From the NCBI GenBank assembly GCA_963823505.1, contig CAWGLY010000005.1, forward strand, positions 310,001-374,000: a stretch of DNA of 64,000 nucleotides. The letters run 5' to 3'. Origin of the DNA: DATHZQ01 sp963823505. Lineage in GTDB: Bacteria > Actinomycetota > Acidimicrobiia > Spongiisociales > UBA5794. Position numbers and translations under genes: made by a program. The notes under the pieces were generated by a model that saw only the letters and a program-made list of their open reading frames with translations, searched no databases and had not been told where the DNA came from. This document shows positions 35,563 to 42,304 of this stretch, piece after piece (within the stretch, counting starts at the first letter, position 1; each line of letters opens with the position of its first letter).

Positions 35563-36015
35563 TCAGTCGTTCTGCTCTTCGAGGTGGGCTTTGCAGGCCT
35601 GCAGGAAGGCGTTCCCCGTCTTGGAGCTGCCGAACCTCTGGTAGAAGAAGCCCAAAAACCCCGGGGCCTCAACGTTGCTCATGACAAGGCGATAGGTCAC
35701 TCCGGTGTCGCCCGTGGTGTAGGTCTCAGAGAAGTGCGACGTTGTGGTGACCTTCGATCCCGCTTCGTACCTCTCGTCGAACTCCACGACGACATGATCC
35801 GTCTCGATGCGCTTGGAGATGTTCGATCGTGTCATTAGGCCTTCGTTGGTTCGGATGGTCACAGAGTCATCTCCCTGTTCCACCAGCTCAACACTCGATA
35901 GGCCCGGCATGCGCCTTACGATCTCGACGTAGAACTCGCCGGGATTCTCGAGGGCTCGCTTCACGTGTCCCATGTCGCAGTCGACTGCGCAAGAGCCTTC
36001 GAACCACACGGACAT
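35563..36015 (-). CDS. SRPBCC-type (START-like) protein
   Basis: A 150-residue protein of the polyketide-cyclase/START-like superfamily by its pattern: an opening strand-helix (SVWFEGSCAVDCDMGHVKRALENPGEFY), a curved sheet with VVVEFDERYEAGSKVTTTSHFSETY, and a long C-terminal helix ending NAFLQACKAHLEEQND. I start at ATG 36015 because AGAAAGGT stands just upstream; the longer frame to 36189 would run through R11. It may bind a hydrophobic ligand. It sits alone between R10 and R11. Confidence 0.7.
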   Translation of the reverse strand: MSVWFEGSCAVDCDMGHVKRALENPGEFYVEIVRRMPGLSSVELVEQGDDSVTIRTNEGLMTRSNISKRIETDHVVVEFDERYEAGSKVTTTSHFSETYTTGDTGVTYRLVMSNVEAPGFLGFFYQRFGSSKTGNAFLQACKAHLEEQND

Positions 36016-36162
36016 GGTGAACCTTTCTGCAGGGCTGGGCGTTGTCCGTACCTGCTCAGGGTACTGACTTGGGGCGGGAGTTCCGAGCCAGTGTCGAGCT
36101 GGCACCTCCAGTGCCCCAAGAGCCGACCGGAACGCCCACCACCGATCCCGGTTGTCCGGGAT

Positions 36163-36216
36163 CGACCGATCTGGCGTCCTAACGCTCACGTCGCCAGACA
36201 GCGCCGAGCGGCACCT
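36163..36216 (+). repeat. Dyad array repeat R11, upstream of the intact recombinase
   Basis: A shorter copy: ACCGATCTGGCGTCCTAACG, then GCGCCGAGCGGCACCTCC. It is immediately followed by the recombinase leader. The 305-bp gap 36016-36320 holds only these two elements. Confidence 0.6.
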
Positions 36217-36320
36217 CCAGCGCTACCTCGTGAGGCCTGCCGGTTGGCTTCTCGCCACGCTTCGTGGTGAGCTGGTGGTGTTCGTGCAGATCGGTTCTTC
36301 CCGCCGGAGGGGAGAACCAG
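36217..36320 (+). promoter_or_regulatory. Recombinase leader, copy 3
   Basis: A 104-nt spacer between R11 and the intact recombinase, the same length within 2 nt as the spacers of the other two copies. GGGGAGAACCAG precedes the ATG as ribosome binding site. Confidence 0.6.
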
Positions 36321-37244
36321 ATGACAACTACACAACCGACCCTGGTGCCGGCAGTTGTGGCGCCAGGCTTCGATTCGTTCGCGGTGCGCCAAGCCATCGC
36401 CGGGTTCCTGGCCGGCTACGGCGACACCACCCGTGACGCCTACAGCCTGGACCTGCGGCAATGGCTCAGATGGTGCACCAGCCACGAGCTGCCGGTGTTC
36501 GCGGTGAGGCGCGCTCACATCGAGCTGTTTGCCCGCAGCCTCGAACAAGACGGCAAGGCCCGGGCGACGGTGGCACGCCGGCTGTCGACGATTGCCGGGT
36601 TCTACCGGTACTGCGTCGAAGAACAACTGATCCCGGTGTCACCGGTGGTGCACCTACGCCGCCCGAAACTGAACTACGAGTCGAACGCCACCGGGCTGGA
36701 CCGCAACGAACTTGGCATGTTCTTGGTCCAGGCCGGACTCGCCGGCGGAAGAGACCACGGGTTGGCGTGCCTCTTGGCGTTGAACGGGTTGCGCATCTCG
36801 GAAGCCCTGAACGCCGATATCGAACATCTCGGGCTAGAGCGGGGGCACCGCACCCTGACGATCACTCGCAAGGGTGGCAAGATCGTCACCATCCCTCTGG
36901 CGCCGCGCACCGCTCGCGCCATCGACCTGTGCGTCGGCGAGCGCGAAGAGGGTCCGATCTTCTTGAACCATGACGGCACCAGACGCCTCGACCGGCACGC
37001 CGCAACGAGGATCGTGAAACGGTTGGCGAGGCGAGGCGGGATCGACAAGAAGATCTCGCCGCATTCGTTGCGGCACTCGTTCATCACCGCCGCCCTCGAC
37101 GCAGGCGTTGCCTTGCGTGACGTCCAAGAGGCAGCGTCGCATGCTGATCCCAGGACCACGATGCGCTACGACCGGGCGAGGCGTTCCCTCGACCGGCACG
37201 CCACCTACATCGTCGCCACCTTCGTCGCCGGAGCCAGCCGCTGA
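36321..37244 (+). CDS. Tyrosine recombinase/integrase, XerC-like (intact copy)
   Basis: The 307-residue enzyme has a SAM-like core-binding domain (about 15-100) and a catalytic domain with all expected residues: Arg158 in LNGLRISEAL, a beta-hairpin Lys (about 184) in TRKGGK, His248 and Arg251 in SPHSLRH, His274 in SHADPRTT, and the nucleophile Tyr283 in MRYDRA. It lacks the extra helix insert that marks integron IntI. Start ATG 36321 follows GGAGAACCAG. It lies in the middle of an array of dyad repeats and is the obvious candidate to act on them; that link is inference. A hairpin terminator follows. Confidence 0.92.
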   Translation: MTTTQPTLVPAVVAPGFDSFAVRQAIAGFLAGYGDTTRDAYSLDLRQWLRWCTSHELPVFAVRRAHIELFARSLEQDGKARATVARRLSTIAGFYRYCVEEQLIPVSPVVHLRRPKLNYESNATGLDRNELGMFLVQAGLAGGRDHGLACLLALNGLRISEALNADIEHLGLERGHRTLTITRKGGKIVTIPLAPRTARAIDLCVGEREEGPIFLNHDGTRRLDRHAATRIVKRLARRGGIDKKISPHSLRHSFITAALDAGVALRDVQEAASHADPRTTMRYDRARRSLDRHATYIVATFVAGASR

Positions 37245-37251
37245 ACCCAAG

Positions 37252-37287
37252 GTGGGGGCCGTCTCGCCAGAGTGGCGGCTCCCCACT
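37252..37287 (+). terminator. Hairpin terminator after the intact recombinase
   Basis: GTGGGGGCCG pairs with CGGCTCCCCAC, with one bulged base, 7 nt after the stop codon. It is the counterpart of the hairpin at 29790, with a diverged loop. Confidence 0.6.
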
Positions 37288-37444
37288 CAGAACTGCCGGA
37301 TCTGCTCGGCCACGTGGGCTGTCGGTGTGAACATTCTGCGTGGGTCAAGTCTGTGCACCGTCGCTCCGGTCCTGCGGTAGCGGACCGTCCCGTCTCGTTG
37401 GATCAGCCGGCGCTGTTCGGCGGTGGGTTGGCGGACGAGGCAGG

Positions 37445-38332
37445 CTAGGAGTTGGCCGTAGGGCCTGCGAATACGTCGGTCTGCTTGACCCGCCTGAAGC
37501 CGACGCTCGGGTAGAGGCGGCTCGACGCTGGGTTGCTCAGCTCGAAGCAGATCTTGATCCGCTCGGCGCCGGCCTCGGACAATTGCTCGATTCCCGCCGT
37601 CAGGAGATGGCGGGCGAGCCCGCGTCGCTGATGATCGTCCTCGGTGCGCATCGGTTCGACCATTCCCGTCGACGTGACCGGATCGAACCAGAACAGTCCG
37701 TATGCAGCAACACCGTCGTTGCGGTCCAGGACGACAAGATCAAGGTCGGGCCGGTACAGCGTGGTCTGGAGCAGCCGTTGCTCGACGACCGCTCCGTTGC
37801 GCTCGATCAGGTGGTGTGGACGCGGCTTCGTGTCGAGTCGACACCCCAACCGGTATTCCGCTGGCAGCGGACTGATCTCGGGTCGCGCCTCGGCATCCAG
37901 CCAGGTCTCCGCCCACCCGGTTTCCTCGATCTCGAAGCCACGTCCTGACAGCGCCTCGGCGAGAAGGTGATCGGCGCGGTCGACCTCGAGTTGTACCGTG
38001 CCGAAACCAGAGGCGCGAGCGTGGTCGAGTCCGCGTTCGACGACCTTCGAGACCAGTTCCGGTGTAGCAGCCGGCAGGATGATCGGATCCAGCTGAACCC
38101 CGTAGCTCCACTCGGTCGTAATCACGGCGGCCTCCGGGCGACCGATGTCGTCGAACCAGAAGAGTTGCGGGAAGGAGTCGATCAAACGCGGGCCTTGCGC
38201 CCACCACCACTGCAGATCGGCTGCTTCGTATAACCCATCCGTTGGGTGTGCGGCCCGGGCGCGCTGCAGGAGGGTTGTGACTGTTGCTAGAGCGTCGACA
38301 CCGACGCAAAGCTGTTCGCGCAGTGCGAGCAT
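37445..38332 (-). CDS. GNAT-like acetyltransferase, two-module
   Basis: The 295-residue protein has a divergent N-terminal GNAT-like module and a C-terminal one with the acetyl-CoA motif EDDHQRRGLARHLL (about residues 230-243), followed by NPASSRLYPSVGFRRV. The substrate is unknown. A decayed homologue lies at 39990-40480, also on the minus strand and also next to a plus-strand toxin-antitoxin pair, so the pair seems to be a duplicated block. ATG at 38332. Confidence 0.8.
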   Translation of the reverse strand: MLALREQLCVGVDALATVTTLLQRARAAHPTDGLYEAADLQWWWAQGPRLIDSFPQLFWFDDIGRPEAAVITTEWSYGVQLDPIILPAATPELVSKVVERGLDHARASGFGTVQLEVDRADHLLAEALSGRGFEIEETGWAETWLDAEARPEISPLPAEYRLGCRLDTKPRPHHLIERNGAVVEQRLLQTTLYRPDLDLVVLDRNDGVAAYGLFWFDPVTSTGMVEPMRTEDDHQRRGLARHLLTAGIEQLSEAGAERIKICFELSNPASSRLYPSVGFRRVKQTDVFAGPTANS

Positions 38333-38424
38333 TCTCCCGAGCCTACGCTCATCGCATCACTTACGCGCTCGGCCTGATCGAGGCCCCTTCCTTCAACTCG
38401 CCTCGTGAGATATGCTGACATACC

Positions 38425-38646
38425 TTGAAGCGAACGACGGTCAAGTTGCCCGATGAGCTCGACGCCAAGCTGCGTCACGAGGCGGAACGGCGTGGTATCA
38501 CCGTCTCCGAGCTGACCCGCGAGGCAATCGAGGATCACCTCGGCGGTCACGGCCGTCATCTTCGCGCTGCCGGCGCGGGCCGCAGCGGACGTGACGACAT
38601 CTCCGAGCGGATCGAAGAGATCCTCGCAGCCGGGGTGACCCGATAG
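38425..38646 (+). CDS. Ribbon-helix-helix antitoxin of a VapBC pair
   Basis: A 73-residue CopG-like antitoxin. TTVKLPDELDAKLRHEAERRGITVSELTREAIEDHL is the ribbon-helix-helix DNA-binding region, and the acidic C-terminus binds the toxin. The TTG at 38425 is used; TATGCT at 38409 is 8 bases upstream, a likely -10 box for a leaderless mRNA. The stop codon TAG overlaps the first codon of the toxin frame. Autoregulation is expected for the family. Confidence 0.88.
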   Translation: MKRTTVKLPDELDAKLRHEAERRGITVSELTREAIEDHLGGHGRHLRAAGAGRSGRDDISERIEEILAAGVTR

Positions 38647-39056
38647 CCCTCCTCGTCGACGCGGGACCGCTCTATGCCTACGTCGATGCCGACGACCGCC
38701 ATCACGCCGAATCGCTCGAGCTCCTGCTGCACCATCCCGGTCCATTGATCGTTCCCGTGCTGGTGATCACCGAGGTGGTCTACCTCATCGGAACACGGCT
38801 TGGCGTCGACGCCGAGGTTCGTTTCCTGGGTGACCTCGCGGCGGGTGAGTTCGCTATCGAGGCAGTCATGGCAAGTGATTGGCTCCGCATCGCCGAGCTG
38901 GTGGGTCAGTATCGGGATCTGCCGCTGGGGACCGTCGACGGTTCAGTCGTGGCAACGGCCGAACGACTCCGAATCGCCAAGATTGCCACGCTCGACCGTC
39001 AACACTTCTCCATCGTTCGTCCCACCCACACCGACGCATTCGAACTCGTACCTTGA
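38643..39056 (+). CDS. PIN-domain toxin VapC with a non-canonical ATA start
   Basis: From codon ATA at 38643 the frame reads ALLVDAGPLYAYVDADDRHHAESLELL, a complete PIN-domain N-terminus whose first Asp is a catalytic residue. The rest (LVITEVVYLIGTRLG, GTVDGSVVATAERL, KIATLDRQHF) supplies the other acidic residues. No ATG, GTG or TTG lies in frame before the catalytic Asp; the first is TTG 38745, which would remove it. The ATA overlaps the antitoxin stop (ATAG), so translation probably starts there by coupling. Alternatively a former ATG has mutated and the toxin is silent. Confidence 0.75.
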   Translation: MALLVDAGPLYAYVDADDRHHAESLELLLHHPGPLIVPVLVITEVVYLIGTRLGVDAEVRFLGDLAAGEFAIEAVMASDWLRIAELVGQYRDLPLGTVDGSVVATAERLRIAKIATLDRQHFSIVRPTHTDAFELVP

Positions 39057-39066
39057 GATCTGCAAC

Positions 39067-39101
39067 CACGCCGATCACCGGCGTACGAACGGTCGATGCA
39101 G
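39067..39101 (+). repeat. Dyad array repeat R12 (left half only)
   Basis: CACGCCGATCACCGGCGTACG matches the left half of the array repeat right after the vapC-like gene. The right half is not recognisable; another direct repeat begins at 39122. Confidence 0.5.
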
Positions 39102-39121
39102 CTCTCGAACCTCGAAGACCG

Positions 39122-39173
39122 TCACCAGCGCTGCCACCCGCGTAGTCCGCCGGCGGGACGCTTCTCCGACACC
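39122..39173 (+). repeat. 52-bp direct repeat upstream of mazEF-like pair
   Basis: This segment aligns without gaps to 39885-39936, with about 10 mismatches in 52 positions, and both end in GCTTCTCCGACACC. The two copies bracket the ribbon-helix-helix/MazF pair. The last bases equal the 3' end of tRNA-Leu, so these may be further att-like sites. Confidence 0.6.
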
Positions 39174-39278
39174 GACGCAACGCTGACTGCACGCATCCGA
39201 ACGTGATGCCGCCTGCAGGCAGGTCGATGGCCGGAGGCCTGTAGACGCGCGTGTATACGATCTAGTAGACTGCAGGCC

Positions 39279-39518
39279 ATGAGCACGACGATACGGGTGA
39301 GCGAGGAGACTCGAGACCGGCTTGCATCGCTGGCGACCACCACAGGGCGGCCGATGACGAGGGTCCTCGATGACGCGGTCGAAGCCTTGGAGCGGAAGGT
39401 GTTCTTCGACCGGTTCAACCGCCGCTACCAAGAACTGCGCGACGATTCCGCTGCTTGGTCTGAGATCGAACAGGAGCGCGGAGTTGAAGAACGTGCGCTG
39501 GGAGATCTCTCCGAGTGA
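39279..39518 (+). CDS. MazE-like ribbon-helix-helix antitoxin
   Basis: The 79-residue antitoxin has TTIRVSEETRDRLASLATTTGRPMTRVLDDAVEAL, the ribbon-helix-helix DNA-binding part, then an acidic helix (AWSEIEQERGVEERAL) expected to bind the toxin. TAGACT at 39266-39271 stands seven bases before the ATG, giving a leaderless mRNA. It overlaps the toxin gene by 4 nt (GTGA). Confidence 0.88.
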   Translation: MSTTIRVSEETRDRLASLATTTGRPMTRVLDDAVEALERKVFFDRFNRRYQELRDDSAAWSEIEQERGVEERALGDLSE

Positions 39519-39853
39519 CACCTCGACGGGGCGAGGTCTGGCTGGTCGACTTCGGTGAGCCGGTAGGTCGGGAGCAAGCCGGAATTCGTTCCGCCGTGGT
39601 CGTATCGACCGATGCTCTCAACGAGGGGCCGGCGGGAGTCGTCCTCGTTGTTCCGGTCACCTCGGCCCGACGTGACCTGCCGTCGCACATCGAGATCGAG
39701 CCCGGAGAGTCGGGCCTCGATCATCCGAGTTACGCCAAGTGCGAAGATGTGAAGTCTGTCTCGGAACGAAGGCTTATCGATCGGCTCGGAGTCATCGGAC
39801 CCGAGCCGCTCTTCGACATCGGTCGGGTGCTGCGGTACTTCCTCGAGCTGTGA
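39515..39853 (+). CDS. MazF/PemK-family endoribonuclease toxin
   Basis: A 112-residue toxin with the family start RRGEVWLVDFGEPVG, the RSAVVVSTDALN strand, VLVVPVTSARR and the C-terminal SVSERRLIDRLGVIGPEPL. MazF enzymes cut mRNA at short sequences. The GTG start overlaps the antitoxin stop, so toxin synthesis depends on antitoxin translation. The pair lies between two 52-bp direct repeats. Confidence 0.92.
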   Translation: MTPRRGEVWLVDFGEPVGREQAGIRSAVVVSTDALNEGPAGVVLVVPVTSARRDLPSHIEIEPGESGLDHPSYAKCEDVKSVSERRLIDRLGVIGPEPLFDIGRVLRYFLEL

Positions 39854-39884
39854 TCGCTCGGAGGTCGCCTCACCGAGAACGCTA

Positions 39885-39936
39885 TCACCAGGGCTGGCGT
39901 CCGTGTAGTTCGTAGGCGAAACGCTTCTCCGACACC
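39885..39936 (+). repeat. 52-bp direct repeat downstream of mazEF-like pair
   Basis: Second copy of the repeat at 39122-39173. Its right end runs directly into the att-like repeat at 39926. Confidence 0.6.
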
Positions 39937-39989
39937 AGACTCGACGACACGCGGCCGGGATTCAACGACGACCCGGCCGTCTTGGTGGT
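39926..39989 (+). repeat. att-like direct repeat, distal copy
   Basis: Matches 17545-17608 over 64 bp with five mismatches, beginning with the tRNA-Leu 3' end sequence TCTCCGACA. The minus strand again reads HQDGRVVVESRPRV, the last residues of the serine-recombinase-like frame. With the tRNA copy it would bound an insertion of about 22.4 kb. Confidence 0.6.
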
Positions 39990-40480
39990 CACGCTCTATC
40001 CGTAACTCCGCAACGTCCTTGCGCAACTGGTGCAACACGGCGCGCTCGTCGACGGTGAGGCCCTCCTTCTCGCCACAACGCCGATGGCGGTCGCGGGGTC
40101 GTGCAAGACGATGCTTTGGGCGGCCGGTTCGTCGTGCTCGTCGAGAACCACGAGATCCAGGTCCGGGCGATACAGCGACGTCTGCCGCAGCCGTTCCTCG
40201 AAAGCCGGCACATGCGGCCTGTCCATGTGATGCGGCCGGTCGGTCAGGTCCTGGCGGGTGGCGAGGCCATAGCCCTTCGGCAGCGGGCTGACCGGAGGGC
40301 GGGCGGAGGCATCGAGCCAGCACTCGACGACGCCGTTACCCCTGCGGGTGAAGCCGCGCCTTTCGAACACGGCGCGCATCCGCGCGGTCTGCTCCATCGG
40401 AACTGGAGCTCGGCGGCCTGGTAGAGCCCCTTCGTCGGGTGCTCGGTGCGGACGCGCTGCAGTCGCGATGTGAACGATTG
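39990..40480 (-). pseudogene. Decayed GNAT-like acetyltransferase
   Basis: Pieces of this region match the intact protein at 37445-38332: LQRVRTEHPTKGLYQAAELQF aligns with its start, and WLDASARPPVSPLPKGYGL with RQTSLYRPDLDLVVLDEHDEP aligns with its middle. The segment between them is deleted with a frame change, and the end is replaced by the serine-recombinase remnant. It is clearly non-functional. Confidence 0.75.
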
Positions 40481-40506
40481 CTCCGTATCACATATCGTGA
40501 TACCTT
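40478..40506 (+). promoter_or_regulatory. Promoter and operator of the second MazEF-like pair
   Basis: TTGCTC at 40478-40483 and TACCTT at 40501-40506 are 17 bp apart, and the antitoxin ATG follows six bases later. The spacer and -10 box carry GTATCAC-N5-GTGATAC at 40485-40503, a perfect inverted repeat well placed for autorepression by the antitoxin. Confidence 0.75.
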
Positions 40507-40512
40507 GCGCGC

Positions 40513-40752
40513 ATGGCTCAAGCAATCTCAGTTCGCCTCGACGACGAAGCACAACGTGCGCTGACCGAGCTCGAGGCCACCGGCATGACGCGCTCGGAGT
40601 CGATCCGTGCCGCGCTCGTAGCGGCTGCATCCCGTCTTCACGACAAGCGAGCGCTCGCCGCCGAGGTCGCTGCGATCGAGGCCGACAACGACGACCGGGC
40701 CGAGATGCTGGAGGTGGCCGAATTCATGGAGCGCCTTCGTGCGCCGGGGTGA
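40513..40752 (+). CDS. Ribbon-helix-helix antitoxin
   Basis: The 79-residue protein begins AISVRLDDEAQRALTELEATGMTRSESIRAALVAAASRL, a clear ribbon-helix-helix, and ends in an acidic helix for toxin binding. It has a textbook leaderless promoter with a 19-bp palindromic operator just upstream. It overlaps the toxin gene by 14 nt. Confidence 0.88.
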   Translation: MAQAISVRLDDEAQRALTELEATGMTRSESIRAALVAAASRLHDKRALAAEVAAIEADNDDRAEMLEVAEFMERLRAPG

Positions 40753-41056
40753 CATCTTTGCCCTGCGACCCCCCAAAGGCGTGGGCCACGAACAACGAGG
40801 GCGCCGCTTTGGCGTCGTTGTGCAATCCGATGCGTTCCTCCCGAGGTCGGTTGTGTTGGTGGCACCAGCGTCGACGAGCGCCAAGTCGGCGTCGTTTCGG
40901 CCCGAAATCGACATCGGTGGCACTGCGACTCGCGTTCTCGTCGAGCAGGTCGGTGCCGTCGACCCTCAGTGGCTTGGTGACCTCGCCGGCCATCTCACAC
41001 CAGAAGAACAGTGGGGAGTCGACGCCGCGTTGCTCACCGTCCTCGGCCTCGACTGA
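40739..41056 (+). CDS. MazF/PemK-like toxin
   Basis: A 105-residue MazF-type protein: RRGDIFALRPPKGVGHEQRGRRFGVVVQSD, VVLVAPASTSAKSASF and VLVEQVGAVDPQWLGDLAGHL. It begins at GTG 40739 inside the antitoxin gene. Together with 40513 it forms the second MazEF-type pair of the region, unlike the first in sequence. Confidence 0.88.
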   Translation: MRRGDIFALRPPKGVGHEQRGRRFGVVVQSDAFLPRSVVLVAPASTSAKSASFRPEIDIGGTATRVLVEQVGAVDPQWLGDLAGHLTPEEQWGVDAALLTVLGLD

Positions 41057-41058
41057 CC

Positions 41059-41106
41059 AGCGCCGACCGAATCCCGGACGAGAACACCCATCTCGCCCGG
41101 CAGGTG
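41059..41106 (+). repeat. Dyad array repeat R13 (last copy)
   Basis: CAGCGCCGACCGAATCCCGG and GAGAACACCCATCTCGCC keep the left and central parts; the right arm is shortened (GGCAGGTG). It is the last recognisable copy and lies just outside the distal att-like repeat. Confidence 0.5.
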
Positions 41107-41134
41107 TCGGAGGACCGCGATCGACCACTCCCCG

Positions 41135-41569
41135 TCAAGGCTGTGGCAGCTCGGATTCTTGGACGAGGAGGTCCCAGTGGTGGTCCTTGCCCAGCACCAC
41201 GGTACGGAAGTCCCGGTAGTCCCACGTCAGGATCCAGGCATCGCGGGTCGAAGCCATTGCCATGACCGTGAGGTCGGGCAGATCGACTCCCGAGTCGACG
41301 TATCTGTCAGCGAGGTCGAGGGCGAGCCTCAGTTCGGTGTCCGTTGGTGCGTCGAGCCGGTGGACACCATCGAGGAGGGCGCGTCCGAACGTGATTGCCG
41401 CCGGGGCGTGTCCTCGAGCGCGCAGCAGCAGATCGACCTCAGCGAACACGGGCCACGGGACCACGACGTCACGTGCGGATCGGGCCAGCAACTCAGCAGC
41501 GAACTGATGGCGTCTGCCCTCGCCTCGATTCAGGGCTGACACCAGCGGACCGGTGTCACAGATGATCAG
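41135..41569 (-). CDS. PIN-domain toxin VapC with a non-canonical CTG start
   Basis: Reading from CTG at 41569 gives LIICDTGPLVSALNRGEGRRH, a complete PIN-domain N-terminus with the catalytic Asp. Later DLPDLTVMAMASTRDAWILTWDYRDF supplies the remaining acidic residues. No ATG, GTG or TTG precedes the Asp in frame; later starts would remove it. CTG overlaps the antitoxin stop (CTGA), matching the ATAG overlap of the other VapC. The pair is transcribed from a promoter at 41811. Confidence 0.75.
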   Translation of the reverse strand: MIICDTGPLVSALNRGEGRRHQFAAELLARSARDVVVPWPVFAEVDLLLRARGHAPAAITFGRALLDGVHRLDAPTDTELRLALDLADRYVDSGVDLPDLTVMAMASTRDAWILTWDYRDFRTVVLGKDHHWDLLVQESELPQP

Positions 41570-41775
41570 CCGGCGAGCCGTGCCAGCACCTCCTCGACGC
41601 GCTGGGAAAGGTCTTTGTCGTCCTCGACCACGCCGGCGTACGGCAGTGGGTCGGGATGTTGGGAGACCAGCTCGGTGATCAAGGAGGAGAAGGAGGTCTT
41701 GCGTCGCGCGGCTTCACGATCGAGACGGGCCGCAACGGCGGGAGGTAGCGAGATGGTGCGTCGTACGGTTGCCAT
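41566..41775 (-). CDS. Antitoxin of a VapBC pair
   Basis: A 69-residue ribbon-helix-helix-like protein: VRRTISLPPAVAARLDREAARRKTSFSSLITELV followed by an acidic tail DDKDLSQRVEEVLARLAG. The ATG at 41775 lies seven bases after a -10 box; the longer frame to 41937 is not supported. It presumably represses its own promoter. Confidence 0.85.
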   Translation of the reverse strand: MATVRRTISLPPAVAARLDREAARRKTSFSSLITELVSQHPDPLPYAGVVEDDKDLSQRVEEVLARLAG

Positions 41776-41782
41776 GGTCGAC

Positions 41783-41811
41783 AGTATGAACTGCAAGGTA
41801 TGAAGACACAA
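41783..41811 (-). promoter_or_regulatory. Promoter of the minus-strand VapBC pair
   Basis: On the minus strand TTGTGT (41811-41806) and CATACT (41788-41783) are separated by 17 bp, and the antitoxin ATG follows seven bases later. TTCATAC occurs twice across the spacer and -10 box as a direct repeat, a possible operator. Confidence 0.7.
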
Positions 41812-42304
41812 GCGTCCTGTCTCAGATCGCCAGGTCGGGCACGTCACCGGGACGTGTGCCGTGTGGTTCGACTCGGCGATCGCTTCGGCGATCGTCTTCG
41901 GCCGGTGGGCGTCTTGGACCGGCAAGCCGCCGCACACGACCTGCTCGACCGACTGATCGACGCCGCACCCACTGACAAGGCCATCGACGACGACGTCACA
42001 GCGACCGAAATCGCGCTCGCCACCATCCGTTCTGTCGACCCCTGGCGATCGGTCTCGACTCCGCCGCCGAGCATGCCATCGCCCACCAACTCAACAGCCA
42101 ACTCTCGACGGACTCATCCTGCGAGCCGACCAGACGCCCTGAAGGGCCCCAGGGCGCCGGCGGCCGACCGTCGTTGTGGTGTCACCCCCGGTGGAGGACC
42201 GCCAGCGAGTAGACGTCGAGTTCCTCGACCCGACCCACCTCCTCGGCCCGCCATCGATGCGTCGACGAAACGCTGATGTTCACGTTTCGTTCCGTACGTC
42301 GCGA
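41812..42304. other. About 490 bp without a supportable gene
   Basis: A plus-strand frame of 158 codons spans 41800-42276, but it starts inside the vapBC promoter and its composition (Arg/Pro-rich) looks like a frame shadow. I see no repeat copy or RNA gene. It may be decayed cargo. Confidence 0.4.

Noticed and set aside
19835..41106. Calling R0-R13 classical integron attC sites
   Set aside because: The conserved central GTT is internal, and the paired RYYYAAC/GTTRRRY simple sites at the ends are not found. The recombinase also lacks the IntI-specific insert. I keep the cassette idea but not the attC label.
41800..42276. A 158-codon ORF on the plus strand
   Set aside because: It starts within the vapBC promoter, has Arg/Pro-rich composition typical of a frame shadow and resembles no family I know.
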